This document shows positions 49,619-60,388 of a DNA stretch of 64,000 bases, one piece after another. Made by a program: the position numbers and the translations under genes. The notes below the pieces were generated by a model, which was not told the DNA's origin, made no database searches, and saw only the letters and a program-made list of their open reading frames with translations. The DNA is from Frateuria soli. GTDB taxonomy: Bacteria; Pseudomonadota; Gammaproteobacteria; Xanthomonadales; Rhodanobacteraceae. Numbering within the stretch: the first letter of the stretch is position 1; each line of letters starts with the position of its first letter. The stretch spans positions 1 to 64,000 of the forward strand of contig NZ_CP088252.1 of NCBI RefSeq assembly GCF_021117385.1, given 5' to 3'.

Positions 49619-51811
49619 ATGCCTCGTCTTCGCCTGCTCGTGATCGCCACCTCGATCGCCTTGGCTGCCTGCTCGCAATCGTCCAACGACAACCAGTCCA
49701 CGCCCGCGCCCGCCGCGAGCGCGTCGACCGCCAGCGCCGGTACGACGGCGCAGGCGAACCCGTTCTTCGCCGCCAGCACGCTGCCGTTCCAGGCACCGCC
49801 GTTCGACAAGATCCAGGAGAGCGACTACCAGCCGGCGATCGAAGAGGGCATGCGCCAGCACCTGGCCGAGGTCGAGAAGATCGCCAACAACCCCGAGCCG
49901 CCGACCTTCGACAACACGTTCATCCCGCTGGAGAAATCCGGCGCGCTGCTCAGGCGCGCCATGGCGGCCTTCGAAACGGTCACCGGCGCCAACACCTCCG
50001 ACGCGTTGCAGAAGGTGCAGGAACAGGAAGCGCCCAGGCTGGCCGCCCACCAGGACGCGATCTACCTCAACGACAAGCTGTTCCAGCGCGTGGAGACGAT
50101 CTACAACCAGCGCGACAAGCTGGACCTCGATCCCGAGTCGCTGCGCCTGGTCGAAGTCACCTACAAGGACTTCGTGCACAACGGCGCCAAGCTGTCCGCC
50201 GACGACAAGGCCAGGCTGAAGGAGCTGAACAAGGAGGAGTCCACTCTCAGCACGCAGTTCACCAACAAGCTGCTGGCCGCCACCAAGGCCGGCGCGCTCA
50301 CCGTCGATGACGCGGCCAGGCTCAAGGGCCTGTCCGAAGGCGACCTGGCCGCCGCCGCGCAGGCGGCCAAGGGCCGCGGTCTCGACGGCAAGTGGACGCT
50401 CACGCTGCAGAACACCACCCAGCAGCCGGCACTGAAGGACCTGGAGGACCGCGCCACCCGCGAGGCGCTGTTCAAGGCGTCCTGGGACCGCGCCGAGCAC
50501 GGCGGCGACAACGACACCCGCGCCACCATCGAGCGCATCGCGCAGATCCGCGCCGACCAAGCCAGGCTGCTGGGCTATCCGACCTTCGCCGCCTGGAAGC
50601 TCGAGGACCAGATGGCCAAGACCCCCGAGCGCGCGCTCGACTTCATGCACAACCTGGTGCCGGCCGCCACCGGTCGCGCCGAGCGCGAGGCCAGGGACAT
50701 CCAGGACGTGATCGACAGCCAGCACGGCGGCTTCAAGCTTGCCGCCTGGGACTGGCAGCACTACGCCGAGCAGGTGCGCAAGGCGAAGTACGACCTGGAC
50801 GAGAGCCAGATCAGGCCGTACTTCGAACTGGACAACGTGCTGCAGAACGGCGTGTTCTACGCCGCCAACCAGCTCTACGGCCTGACCTTCAAGGAGCGCC
50901 ACGACATCCCGGTGTGGCAGCCGGACGTGCGCGTGTTCGAGGTGTTCGACAAGGACGGCACCTCGATGGCGCTGTTCTATTGCGACTACTTCAAGCGCGA
51001 CAACAAGGGTGGCGGCGCCTGGATGAGCAACCTGGTTGACCAGTCGACCCTGCTGGGCACCAAGCCGGTGGTCTACAACGTCACCAACTTCACCAAGCCG
51101 GCGCCGGGCCAGCCGGCGCTGCTGTCGTTCGACGACGTCATCACCATGTTCCACGAGTTCGGCCATGCGCTGCACGGCATGTTCGCCGACACCCGGTACC
51201 CGTCGCTGTCCGGCGCCAACACGGCGCGCGACTTCGTCGAGTTCCCCTCGCAGTTCAACGAGCACTGGGCGACCAACCCGAAGGTGTTCGCGCACTACGC
51301 GATCAACTACAAGACCCATGAACCGATGCCGCAGGCGCTGGTCGACAAGATCAAGCAGGCGCGCCACTTCAACAGCGGCTACGACATGACCGAGCTGGTC
51401 GCCGCGGCGCTGCTGGACATGGGCTGGCATACCCTGCCGGCCGACGCGCCGAAGAAGGACGCCGACAAGTTCGAGATGGAAGTCCTCACCAAGGACAAGA
51501 TCAACCTGCCCTATGTGCCGCCGCGCTACCGCTCCAGCTACTTCCAGCACATCTGGGGCAACGGCTACGCCGCCGGCTACTACGCCTACCTGTGGACGCA
51601 GATGCTGGCCGACGACGGTTTCGAGTGGTTCAAGGAGCACGGCGGCATGACCCGCGCCAACGGCGACCGCTTCCGCAAGATGGTGCTCTCGCGCGGCAAC
51701 ACCGAGGACCTGGCCGAGATGTACAAGGCCTGGCGCGGCAAGGAGCCGAGCGTGGAGCCGATGCTGATCGACCGCGGGCTGAAGGACGCGCCCAAGGGCG
51801 GCGAGAAGTAG
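49619..51811 (+). CDS. dcp: Peptidyl-dipeptidase Dcp (M3 metallopeptidase), lipoprotein
   Basis: 730 aa. Lipobox LAAC (MPRLRLLVIATSIALAACSQ), a short Ser/Thr/Ala linker, then an M3 thermolysin-like peptidase with the zinc motif MFHEFGHALHGMF and the later EFPSQFNEHW...YKTHEPMPQ. Dcp removes dipeptides from C-termini. Compared with cytoplasmic E. coli Dcp this version is exported and lipid-anchored, as is usual in this order. Followed by a strong terminator. Confidence 0.92.
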   Translation: MPRLRLLVIATSIALAACSQSSNDNQSTPAPAASASTASAGTTAQANPFFAASTLPFQAPPFDKIQESDYQPAIEEGMRQHLAEVEKIANNPEPPTFDNTFIPLEKSGALLRRAMAAFETVTGANTSDALQKVQEQEAPRLAAHQDAIYLNDKLFQRVETIYNQRDKLDLDPESLRLVEVTYKDFVHNGAKLSADDKARLKELNKEESTLSTQFTNKLLAATKAGALTVDDAARLKGLSEGDLAAAAQAAKGRGLDGKWTLTLQNTTQQPALKDLEDRATREALFKASWDRAEHGGDNDTRATIERIAQIRADQARLLGYPTFAAWKLEDQMAKTPERALDFMHNLVPAATGRAEREARDIQDVIDSQHGGFKLAAWDWQHYAEQVRKAKYDLDESQIRPYFELDNVLQNGVFYAANQLYGLTFKERHDIPVWQPDVRVFEVFDKDGTSMALFYCDYFKRDNKGGGAWMSNLVDQSTLLGTKPVVYNVTNFTKPAPGQPALLSFDDVITMFHEFGHALHGMFADTRYPSLSGANTARDFVEFPSQFNEHWATNPKVFAHYAINYKTHEPMPQALVDKIKQARHFNSGYDMTELVAAALLDMGWHTLPADAPKKDADKFEMEVLTKDKINLPYVPPRYRSSYFQHIWGNGYAAGYYAYLWTQMLADDGFEWFKEHGGMTRANGDRFRKMVLSRGNTEDLAEMYKAWRGKEPSVEPMLIDRGLKDAPKGGEK

Positions 51812-51812
51812 G

Positions 51813-51843
51813 AAAAGGGCCGGCGCAAGCCGGCCCTTTTTCT
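51813..51843 (+). terminator. Intrinsic terminator of dcp
   Basis: Perfect stem AAAAGGGCCGGC / GCCGGCCCTTTT with a GCAA tetraloop followed by further Ts, starting two bases after the stop codon. Confidence 0.9.
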
Positions 51844-51907
51844 TCGGATGATCAGGAGATCGGCGAAACAGGCTCGCCCATCTCCGCGGACCGCACGATC
51901 GATCCCT

Positions 51908-51976
51908 GTAGGAGCCCACTTGTGGGCGATGCCTTTCCTGGTCGACGAGAAGCATCGCCCACAAGTGGGCTCCTAC
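51908..51976. repeat. REPIN between dcp and gshA
   Basis: Inverted REP pair with perfectly matched arms in the gap between two convergent genes. Confidence 0.85.
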
Positions 51977-51995
51977 GAGAGCGGAGCGCTCGTGG

Positions 51996-53363
51996 TCAGT
52001 AGGCGAATTCGCGGAACACCGGGTCCACGCTGCCGCCCCACGGCCCGTGGAAGAGCTCCAGCTTGCGCTCGGCCGGCGTCTGGTTCGCCTCGACGATCTC
52101 GATCAGCGGGTCGAGGAAGATGCTCTCGTCCGCACCGTTGCGATTGAGCCGCGCGCGCCGCTTCAGCCCATGCGCGGCGATCTTCAGCGTCTCGGCCGCC
52201 AGGTCGCGCACGGTGCCGCCACGGAAAGGCAGCTTGAGTGCCTGCCGCGGCACGCCGTCGCGCAGGGCATGACGCTCTTCCATGGTGAAGTCCTTGACCA
52301 GGTCCCAGGCCGCGTCCAGCGCCTCGTCGTCGTAGAGCAGGCCGACCCACAGCGCGGGCAGGGCGCACAGGCGGTTCCACGGGCCGCCGTCGGCGCCGCG
52401 CATTTCCAGGTACTGCTTCAGGCGTACCTCGGGGAATGCGGTGGTGAGGTGGTCGGCCCAGTCCTTCATCGTCGCGCGCGTGCCCGGCACGGCGTCCAGC
52501 CTGCCGTCCAGGAAACGACGGAAATCCTGCCCGGCCAGGTCGATGTAGCGGCCGCCCTGGTAGCTGAAGTACATCGGCACGCCGAGGATGTAGTCGACGT
52601 AGCGCTCGTAGCCGAAGCCATCCTCGAACACGAAGTCGAGCATGCCGGTGCGGTTCGGGTCGGTGTCGGTCCACACGTGCGAGCGATAGGAGAGGTAGCC
52701 GTTGGGCCGGCCCCCGGTGAACGGCGAGTCGGCGAACAGCGCGGTGGCGACCGGCTGCAGCGCCAGGCTCGCGCGGAACTTCTTGATCATGTCCGCTTCG
52801 CTGGAGAAATCCAGGTTGACCTGCACCGTGCAGGTGCGCGTCATCATGTCCAGGCCGAGGTTGCCGACCCGGGGCATGTACTCGCGCATGATCTTGTAGC
52901 GGCCCTTGGGCATCCACGGCATCTCGTCCCGGCGCCACTTGGGCTGGAACCCCATGCCGAGGAAGCCCAGCCCCAACCCGTCGGCGACCGTGCGCACCTC
53001 CTCCAGGTGCGTGTTCACCTCGCAACAGGTCTCGTGGATGTTCTCCACCGGCGCGCCGGAGAGCTCCAGCTGGCCGGCCGGTTCCAGCGTGATGTTGGCC
53101 TTGCCGCGCGTCAGCGCCACCGGCGTCTCGCCCTCGCGGGCGATGTCCCAGCCGTAGCGGGAGGCCAGCCCCTCCAGCAGCGCGCGGATGCCGCGCTCGC
53201 CCTCGAACGCCGGCGGACGCAGGTCATCCGTGCGGAAGCCGAATTTCTCGTGCTCGGTGCCGATCCGCCAGGCCTCGCGCGGTTTCTCGCCGGCGGCGAG
53301 ATAGTCGGCAAGTTGCTGGCGGCTTTCGATCGGGGTGCTCTTTACGGCACTGGGAATGGACAC
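51996..53363 (-). CDS. gshA: Glutamate--cysteine ligase (GCS2, plant/proteobacterial type)
   Basis: 455 aa, matching the length of the Xanthomonas-type enzyme. [31 protein letters not shown] (split across the substrate site), CTVQVNLDF and [14 protein letters not shown] are signature elements of the GCS2 family, unrelated in sequence to E. coli GshA. It makes gamma-glutamylcysteine for glutathione. The start is the GTG at 53363 (MSIPSAVKS); earlier in-frame codons are not homologous. Divergent from the PNGase-like gene. Confidence 0.93.
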   Translation of the reverse strand: MSIPSAVKSTPIESRQQLADYLAAGEKPREAWRIGTEHEKFGFRTDDLRPPAFEGERGIRALLEGLASRYGWDIAREGETPVALTRGKANITLEPAGQLELSGAPVENIHETCCEVNTHLEEVRTVADGLGLGFLGMGFQPKWRRDEMPWMPKGRYKIMREYMPRVGNLGLDMMTRTCTVQVNLDFSSEADMIKKFRASLALQPVATALFADSPFTGGRPNGYLSYRSHVWTDTDPNRTGMLDFVFEDGFGYERYVDYILGVPMYFSYQGGRYIDLAGQDFRRFLDGRLDAVPGTRATMKDWADHLTTAFPEVRLKQYLEMRGADGGPWNRLCALPALWVGLLYDDEALDAAWDLVKDFTMEERHALRDGVPRQALKLPFRGGTVRDLAAETLKIAAHGLKRRARLNRNGADESIFLDPLIEIVEANQTPAERKLELFHGPWGGSVDPVFREFAY

Positions 53364-53605
53364 AGGCGAACGCCTTGCTGGAGGGAGACGGCCACTATGG
53401 GGCCGCGGCAGGTCGGAAAAAGGGGGCTCGGCCGAAATAGTGTACGCCACGGTTCTGCTGTCTTCCGTGAAACGTCCGGTCCGGTTGCGGTCGCCGCGGA
53501 CCTGAACCGCAGCGAACTCGGCTGTTATGCGTTTGTGAAGACGCATCCTTGATCTTGCCGGATGCAGGATGCCGTGCACAGGGGACATCAGAGGAGGAAA
53601 TCACG

Positions 53606-55513
53606 ATGCCCACCGGGTATGCGCGTCAACGACTGACGCAAGTGGCGCTCCCAGCACTCGCCCTCGCACTGCTCGCGCCGGGCGTTGCGGCGGCTTCCCC
53701 GCAGGTGATGATCGAGCGTGCCGGGCCGCCGGTGCCGACGCCCCGGAGCCGGCCTTGCGAGGTCCAGCTGTTCGATGCCGCCGCCCTCGAGGCGCCGGAT
53801 CTTTTCAGCTACACCTTCACCCCTCCGGCCGCTTGTCCGCCGCCGTGGGCGAAGGTCGTGCTGAGCATGGATCTGACCGACCAGCGTGTGCTGAGCATCC
53901 GGGGGCTGGCGGTCGCACTGAAGGACGTGACGCTGTTCGTCGGCCCCACGCCGAGCACGATGGAAAGCGCGCACTGGCACGTGGAGCGCGACCTGACCGA
54001 CTACAGCGCACTGTTCAGGAGATCCGGCGCGGGTACCGTCACCCCGCTGTACGCATACAGGGACGGCTACCTGTACGACTCGCCCGAGGGTCATCACATG
54101 ACCGCCGTCGCGACCCTGCGCTTCTACCCGGCCACCGCCGCGCAGCCTGCGCCGCGTGTGCCGGATGCGGTATTCCCGGCCTATACCGCGCTCGTACCGC
54201 CGTTCCTGACGATGTCCGATCCCTCCGCTGCCGCGAGCGATCTGGACGCGCTGCCGCACAACATCGAGCGCGCCTATCTGGACGTGACGGCAAACGATGA
54301 TGCGTTCTGGTACTCGTGCCTGCCGCAGCGGCTTCTGGATGCACACCCGACCCTCGGCAGCCCCATCGCGCTGGGACTGGCCGGGCGGGGCATCTTTCCG
54401 GCGGGACAGGGCTGTGTCCCCAACAGCTACAGCGAGGCGCGCGTGACCGTCGACGGCACGCCGGCCGGCGTCGCACCGGTGTTCCCCTGGTTGCCGACCG
54501 ACTTCAGCAACACGACCGGGCCGATCCTGCCGGTGTTCTGGAACGCGCTGGATGCCCCGACGGACAGTTCCCAGTCGCTGGACTTCGTCCCCTGGCGGGT
54601 GGATCTGACGCCGTTCGCCGCCATCCTCAACGAGGCGGGCACGCATCGGGTGAGCCTGCACATGCCCGAGCGAATGGGTGCCGGCGGGCTGTGGTTCCTC
54701 CCGCCTGCCAATGCCAACCTGCTGGTCTACCTGGACAACGGCAGGGCGAGGGTGCCCGGTGCCGTGACCTACAACTCGCTGGCCACCAGCAAGGTCAAGC
54801 CTCGCGTGACCGACGACCTGGTGCAGGACGGCGATGTGTTGCATGGGCGCGTACGCACCCGGCTCGACCGGAGCTTCGAGATCCGCGGCTATGTCGACAC
54901 TTCGCACGGCCGCATCCACAGTGCCGTGGAGCAGACCGCCGCTTTCAAGAACGTGGAGCAATTCGAGGTCAGGGATTCGCTCAAGGTCCAGACCACCCGG
55001 CCGCGCTTTCGCCAGGACATCTGGCTGAGCACCAGCACCCGAAGCACCAGCCGGCGGACGCGGGCCGGGCAGGTGCTGAGCGAGGACCGGCAGGATGTGA
55101 GCTATCCACTGGAACTGCACTACGTCGGCAAGGGCCGGATGACCAGGTGGTACGACCCGAACAACCCCACCATCGACCTGTTTGGCGGCTCGGTCAGCGT
55201 CGATCAGAAGCGGATCAGCGACGTGCATCACTATCGCCACGGCCTGGCGCCGTATGCCACGCACCTGCGGGAAGAGTTCTACGGCAGCCACCGGATCGAC
55301 CCGGACACGCAGGCGAGCAGCGACTGGAAAGCGGTCCACACCTATGACTTCCACGACAACCGCAACGGGTGCTACCAGAAGGCGGTCATCACGCAGGCAG
55401 GTGTCCTGGACGACGTCGCTACCGGCGTGGGCTGTCCGAGCGGAAGCAACCACCTGCGCTGGTACGCCCACCCCGACGGTGCGGCCGATGGACTGACCTG
55501 GATGCAGCCCTGA
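53606..55513 (+). CDS. Secreted peptide-N-glycosidase (PNGase A family, acid PNGase-like)
   Basis: 635 aa. Signal peptide (VALPALALALLAPGVAAA). The mature part follows the almond PNGase A family: PRSRPCEVQLF, FTPPAACPPPWAKVVLSMDL, WHVERDLTDYSALF, FWYSCLPQRL, ARVTVDGTPAGVAPVFPWLP and VDLTPFAAILNEAGTH. Such enzymes release N-glycans from glycoproteins, and the acid forms accept core alpha-1,3-fucosylated (plant) glycans. AGGAGGAAA precedes the ATG at 53606. Stands alone, followed by a hairpin. Confidence 0.85.
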   Translation: MPTGYARQRLTQVALPALALALLAPGVAAASPQVMIERAGPPVPTPRSRPCEVQLFDAAALEAPDLFSYTFTPPAACPPPWAKVVLSMDLTDQRVLSIRGLAVALKDVTLFVGPTPSTMESAHWHVERDLTDYSALFRRSGAGTVTPLYAYRDGYLYDSPEGHHMTAVATLRFYPATAAQPAPRVPDAVFPAYTALVPPFLTMSDPSAAASDLDALPHNIERAYLDVTANDDAFWYSCLPQRLLDAHPTLGSPIALGLAGRGIFPAGQGCVPNSYSEARVTVDGTPAGVAPVFPWLPTDFSNTTGPILPVFWNALDAPTDSSQSLDFVPWRVDLTPFAAILNEAGTHRVSLHMPERMGAGGLWFLPPANANLLVYLDNGRARVPGAVTYNSLATSKVKPRVTDDLVQDGDVLHGRVRTRLDRSFEIRGYVDTSHGRIHSAVEQTAAFKNVEQFEVRDSLKVQTTRPRFRQDIWLSTSTRSTSRRTRAGQVLSEDRQDVSYPLELHYVGKGRMTRWYDPNNPTIDLFGGSVSVDQKRISDVHHYRHGLAPYATHLREEFYGSHRIDPDTQASSDWKAVHTYDFHDNRNGCYQKAVITQAGVLDDVATGVGCPSGSNHLRWYAHPDGAADGLTWMQP

Positions 55514-55543
55514 GGCGGATTGCATTCGAGTCGCCGGAACGGG

Positions 55544-55567
55544 ACAGGCCGGCAGATGCCGGCCTGT
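55544..55567 (+). terminator. Hairpin after the PNGase gene
   Basis: ACAGGCCGGC and GCCGGCCTGT pair around AGAT, 30 bases after the stop codon, without a T-run. Possibly a weak terminator or processing site. Confidence 0.45.
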
Positions 55568-55781
55568 GGCCATCACCGCGGTGAGCGCCTGTCGGATGGG
55601 AATGGCCGGAGGGCCGGCCCCGCAACAATCAGGCGCACCGATGCAGGAGTGCGTCCCGGCGCGGATCAGAAACCTGCGCACGGCGGGCGGGCTCGGGCGG
55701 CGGCCACAAGGCCATCGCCGGCAGAGCCGTCCTTGCGTTGGCATCTCCCGGGCGTGGCTGGGCGTACTTCCCGTTCCTACG

Positions 55782-55810
55782 AAAAAAGGCCGGCGATGGC
55801 CGGCCTTTCT
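55782..55810 (-). terminator. Intrinsic terminator of rho
   Basis: AAAGGCCGGC and GCCGGCCTTT pair around GATG; a run of As on the + strand (55782-55787) becomes a U-run for the leftward rho transcript. The region 55568-55781 shows no gene. Confidence 0.85.
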
Positions 55811-55829
55811 TCCACGGAGACTTTCCGCC

Positions 55830-57614
55830 TCAGCGCTTCATCGAATTGAAGAACTCGTCGTTGCTCTTGGTGTTTTTCATCTTGTCGAGCATGAATTCCA
55901 TCGCCGCCAGCTCGTCCATCGGGTGCAGCAGCTTGCGCAGGATCCAGATCTTGGCGAGCAGGTCCGGATCGATCAGCAGGTCCTCGCGGCGGGTGCCGGA
56001 GCGGTTGATGTCGATGGCCGGGTAGACGCGCTTCTCGGAAATCCGGCGGGACAGGTGCACTTCCATGTTGCCGGTGCCCTTGAACTCCTCGTAGATCACC
56101 TCGTCCATCTTCGAGCCGGTGTCGATCAGCGCGGTGGCGATGATCGTCAGCGAACCGCCTTCCTCGACGTTGCGCGCGGCGCCGAAGAAGCGCTTGGGAC
56201 GCTGCAGGGCGTTGGCGTCGACGCCGCCGGTGAGCACCTTGCCGGAGCTCGGCACCACCGTGTTGTAGGCCCGGGCCAGGCGGGTGATCGAGTCGAGCAG
56301 GATCACCACGTCCTTCTTGTGTTCGACCAGGCGCTTGGCCCGCTCGATCACCATCTCGGCGACCTGCACGTGGCGCACGGCCGGTTCGTCGAAGGTGGAG
56401 CTGACCACCTCGGCGCGCACGGAGCGGGCGATCTCGGTGACTTCCTCCGGCCGCTCGTCGACCAGCAGGATGATCAGGTGCGCTTCGGGATGGTTGTAGG
56501 TGATCGCCTGGGCGATGTTCTGCAGCATCATCGTCTTGCCCGACTTCGGCTGGGAGACGATCAGGCCGCGCTGGCCCTTGCCGATGGGGGCGATCAGGTC
56601 GAGGATGCGGCCGGTGATGTCCTCGCTGGAGCCGTTGCCCCGTTCCAGGTGGAAGGCCTTGCGCGGGAACAGCGGCGTCAGGTTCTCGAACAGCATCTTG
56701 TTCTTCGACGCTTCCGGCGGATCGCCGTTGATGTCGTCGACCTTGAGCATCGCGAAATAGCGCTCGCCTTCCTTCGGATGGCGTACCCGGCCGGTCATGT
56801 AGTCGCCGGTGCGCAGGTTGAAGCGGCGGATCTGGCTGGGCGACACGTAGATGTCGTCCGGGCCGGCCAGGTAGGACTCGTCCGCCGAGCGCAGGAAGCC
56901 GAAGCCGTCCTGCAGGATCTCCAGTACGCCCTCGGCCCAGATGCCGCCGCCGGAGCGGGCGTGCGCCTTGAGGATGTTGAAGATGACGTCCTGCTTGCGG
57001 GCGCGCGCCACGCCTTCCTGGATGCCCAGCGACTCGGCGAAGGCCAGCAGCTCGGGCGCCTTCATGCGCTTGAGCTCGGTGAGGTTGATCAGCCGGTCGC
57101 TGCTGCCGATGTCGGCGTTCTCGTCGTCCTCGGGCAGGCCGCGCGGGTTGTTGCGGTTGGGCTGGCCCTGGTTGCCGCCCTGGCCGCCTTGCCCGCCCTG
57201 CCCGCCCTGCGGGCGCTGGCCGCGCTCGTGGCGACGGCGGCGACCGCGGCCGTCACGCTCGTTGCGGTCGTTGCGGCGCTCATTGCTGCCGTTGCTGCCG
57301 TTGGCTTGCTGCTGGCCATTGCCGTTCTGGCCGCCTTCACGCGCCTCCTGCGGTGCGCGCTGGGCGTTTTCCCCCGCCTCCATCGGCAGGCTGGCCTGCG
57401 TGGGAGCCGGGGCTGGCGCAGGAGCCGGCGCAGGGGCAGGGGACGGTGCAGCGGCCTGGGCCGGTGCGGGAGCCGGCGCCGGAGCGGGCGCCGCAGCGGG
57501 GGCTGCCGCCTTCTCGGCGGCCGACTTGCGCGGCGCACGGGTGCGCGGTGCATCCGCGCTCTTGGGTTCGGCGCGCTTGGCGTCGGACGGGTCTTGGGTT
57601 TCGATATCGGACAC
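55830..57614 (-). CDS. rho: Transcription termination factor Rho with long disordered N-terminal extension
   Basis: 594 aa, against about 419 in E. coli. After a Pro/Ala-rich stretch (to about residue 75) and a Gly/Asn/Gln/Arg-rich stretch (about 90-165, with [13 protein letters not shown] and [11 protein letters not shown]) comes the normal Rho: [12 protein letters not shown]-binding DGFGFLR, and the ATPase with [25 protein letters not shown] and [13 protein letters not shown]. The disordered parts are typical in kind for this order but large. The start is a GTG at 57614. Immediately downstream of trxA. Confidence 0.95.
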   Translation of the reverse strand: MSDIETQDPSDAKRAEPKSADAPRTRAPRKSAAEKAAAPAAAPAPAPAPAPAQAAAPSPAPAPAPAPAPAPTQASLPMEAGENAQRAPQEAREGGQNGNGQQQANGSNGSNERRNDRNERDGRGRRRRHERGQRPQGGQGGQGGQGGNQGQPNRNNPRGLPEDDENADIGSSDRLINLTELKRMKAPELLAFAESLGIQEGVARARKQDVIFNILKAHARSGGGIWAEGVLEILQDGFGFLRSADESYLAGPDDIYVSPSQIRRFNLRTGDYMTGRVRHPKEGERYFAMLKVDDINGDPPEASKNKMLFENLTPLFPRKAFHLERGNGSSEDITGRILDLIAPIGKGQRGLIVSQPKSGKTMMLQNIAQAITYNHPEAHLIILLVDERPEEVTEIARSVRAEVVSSTFDEPAVRHVQVAEMVIERAKRLVEHKKDVVILLDSITRLARAYNTVVPSSGKVLTGGVDANALQRPKRFFGAARNVEEGGSLTIIATALIDTGSKMDEVIYEEFKGTGNMEVHLSRRISEKRVYPAIDINRSGTRREDLLIDPDLLAKIWILRKLLHPMDELAAMEFMLDKMKNTKSNDEFFNSMKR

Positions 57615-57774
57615 GGGCAAACCTCGTGGGGGCGCCGTTGAAGAAAACAGGAGGGAGGACGAGCGTCGCGCGGTGCGCGCGGGAGGGGCGAAGCGGACCG
57701 CCCCTTTCGGCCGTGACAGCCAATCTAGCATCCGCCGCGCGGCGCCGTAAAGCGCGCGCGGCGGGCAAAGCGCG

Positions 57775-58113
57775 TTACAGCGCCTTGTCGATCATCTGGG
57801 AAAGCTGGCCCTTGCTGACGGCGCCGATCTGCGTGGCCTCGACCTTGCCGTGCTTGAACACCATCAGGGTCGGGATGCCGCGCACGCCGTAGGTGCGGGG
57901 GGTCTTCTGGTTCTCGTCGATGTTGAGCTTGACGACGCGCAGCTTGCCCTCGTACTGCTTGGCCAGCTCGTCGAGCATCGGTGCGATCGCCTTGCACGGG
58001 CCGCACCATTCGGCCCAGAAATCCAGCAGCACCGGGGTGTCGGATTCGAGCACGTCCTTCTGGAAGGCATCGTCGTTGACGTGGGTAATCAGGTCGCTCA
58101 CCAGGATCTCCAT
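57775..58113 (-). CDS. trxA: Thioredoxin
   Basis: 112 aa, classic thioredoxin fold with the active site [13 protein letters not shown] and cis-Pro loop GIPTLMV. It is the main cytoplasmic disulfide reductant and electron donor for MsrC, RNR and others. ATG at 58113; rho follows, and rhlB is divergent, as in many gammaproteobacteria. Confidence 0.96.
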   Translation of the reverse strand: MEILVSDLITHVNDDAFQKDVLESDTPVLLDFWAEWCGPCKAIAPMLDELAKQYEGKLRVVKLNIDENQKTPRTYGVRGIPTLMVFKHGKVEATQIGAVSKGQLSQMIDKAL

Positions 58114-58219
58114 GGTTGCGTGGAAGAAGGGTTTTCAGGACCGCGCGGCCGGCATCGGCTACACTGGGGCGCCCATGTTGCGCGGGTTCCAACGGGAAGA
58201 CTGCGGGATTGCCATTGCG

Positions 58220-58361
58220 GCAGGCCTCCATTCCAGCGTAACTCGGGTCGCGATTCAAGCGATTCAAGGGCGGCGACGGAGGGTTCCGTTGTCATAGGCG
58301 AGCCGGCCGCCAGGCCAGCCCGCTCGCCTATGCCAGCGGAACCGTCGGTCGCAGGCCTCCA
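58220..58361. other. Long inverted repeat with flanking direct repeats in the trxA-rhlB gap
   Basis: A stem of GGTTCCG...CATAGGCGAGC (58282-58303) pairs with GCTCGCCTATG...CGGAACC (58322-58342) across an 18-base loop, with a 4/4 internal loop. GCAGGCCTCCA occurs at 58220-58230 and again at 58351-58361. No ORF of interest; the structure could be a small non-coding RNA, an attenuator of rhlB, or a MITE-like insertion. Confidence 0.55.
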
Positions 58362-58521
58362 CCGGCGGAGATCAGCGACGTTGCGCGCACGGACCGGTCC
58401 CCGACAGGCGACTGGCAGGATGCACGAGAAGTCGCCCCGCCCCGCAAATCCAACCGTTCCGCGCCTTCGGGCGGCGGAGCCGGGCCGGCCCTGCCGTCGC
58501 CCGCCTTCCATTCAGTGACCC

Positions 58522-60237
58522 ATGTCCGAAACCGTACTGACCGACACCTTCTTCACCAACTTCGACCTTCACCCGCTGCTGCAGCAAGGCCTCGCCGAGG
58601 CCGGTTTCACCCGCTGCACGCCGATCCAGGCACTGACCCTGCCGGTGGCGCTCACCGGCCGCGACGTCGCCGGCCAGGCGCAGACCGGCACCGGCAAGAC
58701 CTGCGCCTTCCTGGTGGCGCTGATGAACCGCCTGCTGATCCACCCGGCGGTGGCCGAGCGCAAGGATTCCGACCCGCGCGCGCTGATCATCGCGCCGACC
58801 CGCGAGCTGGCCATCCAGATCGACAAGGACGCGCGCAACATCGGCCGGCACACCGGCCTGAAGACCGCGCTGATCTATGGCGGCGTGGACTACGACAAGC
58901 AGCGCCAGCAGCTCAAGGACGGCTGCGACATCATCATCGCCACCCCCGGCCGCCTGCTCGACTACTACAAGCAGCAGGTATTCGGCCTCAACGGCGTCGA
59001 AGTGATGGTGATCGACGAAGCCGACCGCATGTTCGACCTTGGCTTCATCAAGGACGTGCGCTTCATCTTCCGCCGCCTGCCGGCGCGCGAGCAGCGCCAG
59101 GTGCTGCTCTACTCGGCCACGCTGAGCCACCGCGTGCTGGAACTGGCCTACGAACACATGCACGAGGCGGAAAAGCTGGTGGTCGAAACCGACCACGTCA
59201 CTGCCGACAAGGTGCGCCAGGTCGTCTACTTCCCGGCCAAGGAAGAGAAGATGCCGCTGCTGCTCAACCTGCTCGAGCGCGAGAAGCCCAGCCGCAGCAT
59301 CGTCTTCGTCAACACCAAGGCGGCCGCCGAGCGCATCACCGAGCGGGTCAAGCGCCAGGGCTACCGCGTCGGCGCCCTGTCCGGCGACGTGCCGCAGCTG
59401 AAGCGCCAGAAGCTGCTGCAGCGCTTCCAGGACGGCCAGCTGGACATGCTGGTGTGCACCGACGTGGCCGCGCGCGGCCTGCACATCCCGGCCGTCAGCC
59501 ATGTCTTCAATTACGACCTGCCGCAGGACGCCGAGGACTACGTGCACCGCATCGGCCGCACCGCGCGCCTGGGCGCCGAGGGCGATGCGGTCAGCTTTGC
59601 CTGCGACCTGTACGCGATGAGCCTGCCGGAGATCGAGACCTACATCGGGCAGAAGATCCCGGTGGCGACGGTCGAGCCGGAGATGCTGGTGATGCCCAGG
59701 CCGCGCGAGATCGATCCGCAGTTCGCCGCGCAGGCCGCGGCTGACAGCGAGCAGTTCGGCGACCGCGTGGAGCCGCGCGGGGACGAGCGCAAGGGCGCGC
59801 ACGGCGGTTCGCGTGGTGGTGGACGCAGTGGCGAGCGTGGCTCGCGCGAAGGTCGCCCGCCGCGCGCCCCGCGTCCGCCGCGCGTGGAAGGCGAGCCGGC
59901 GGTGGCCACCGAGCCGCAGCCGGGCGCGGTGGCCGCTCCTCCGGTTGCACCGGGCACCGCGCCGGCGGCCGAAGCCGGCGAGGGCGCGCGCAAGCGCCGG
60001 CGTCGGCGTGGCGGCCGTGGCCGCCGCCGCGAGGGTGGCGACACCGCCACGCCGCAGACCCAGCCGCAGGCGCCGGCAGAAAATCGCGCGCCGCATGGCG
60101 AGCGCAAGCCGCCGCGTGAGCGTGGCGCCGGTCCGACGCGCCCGTCACGCCAGGTGGCGGTGCAGTCGGGCGTGGAGTCGACCGGCAAGAAGCCGGGCTT
60201 CTTCCGCCGCCTGACGCGCTTGTTCACCGGGCACTGA
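58522..60237 (+). CDS. rhlB: DEAD-box RNA helicase RhlB
   Basis: 571 aa. Q motif [32 protein letters not shown], Ia [55 protein letters not shown]. The core follows E. coli RhlB; the C-terminal ~150 residues are a basic Arg/Gly-rich tail ([20 protein letters not shown]). RhlB unwinds RNA for the degradosome. Divergent from trxA. Confidence 0.94.
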   Translation: MSETVLTDTFFTNFDLHPLLQQGLAEAGFTRCTPIQALTLPVALTGRDVAGQAQTGTGKTCAFLVALMNRLLIHPAVAERKDSDPRALIIAPTRELAIQIDKDARNIGRHTGLKTALIYGGVDYDKQRQQLKDGCDIIIATPGRLLDYYKQQVFGLNGVEVMVIDEADRMFDLGFIKDVRFIFRRLPAREQRQVLLYSATLSHRVLELAYEHMHEAEKLVVETDHVTADKVRQVVYFPAKEEKMPLLLNLLEREKPSRSIVFVNTKAAAERITERVKRQGYRVGALSGDVPQLKRQKLLQRFQDGQLDMLVCTDVAARGLHIPAVSHVFNYDLPQDAEDYVHRIGRTARLGAEGDAVSFACDLYAMSLPEIETYIGQKIPVATVEPEMLVMPRPREIDPQFAAQAAADSEQFGDRVEPRGDERKGAHGGSRGGGRSGERGSREGRPPRAPRPPRVEGEPAVATEPQPGAVAAPPVAPGTAPAAEAGEGARKRRRRRGGRGRRREGGDTATPQTQPQAPAENRAPHGERKPPRERGAGPTRPSRQVAVQSGVESTGKKPGFFRRLTRLFTGH

Positions 60238-60245
60238 GCTTTGAT

Positions 60246-60388
60246 CCTTCTCCCCTCCGGGGAGAAGGTGCCCCGAAGGGGCGGTTGAGGGGCCGGGGCT
60301 CGCGATGGGCTCCATCAAAGCCACGCTTCGACGTAACCGAGCCGCAAGGGTGGCCCCTCACCCCAACCCTCTCCCCGCGGGGAGAGGG
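60246..60388. repeat. Hairpin-rich repeat between rhlB and ftsE
   Basis: Three inverted repeats: CCTTCTCCCC/GGGGAGAAGG at 60246-60268, GCCCC/GGGGC at 60270-60282 and CCCTCTCCCC/GGGGAGAGGG at 60367-60388. The sequence family (CCCTCTCCCC...GGGGAGAGGG) is widespread in high-GC genomes; a single copy follows natB as well. May act as terminators; the space between holds no gene. Confidence 0.6.

Noticed and set aside
58140-58520. A possible protein gene between trxA and rhlB
   Set aside because: Open frames there are shadows of trxA or cross the hairpin, without SD or recognisable sequence.
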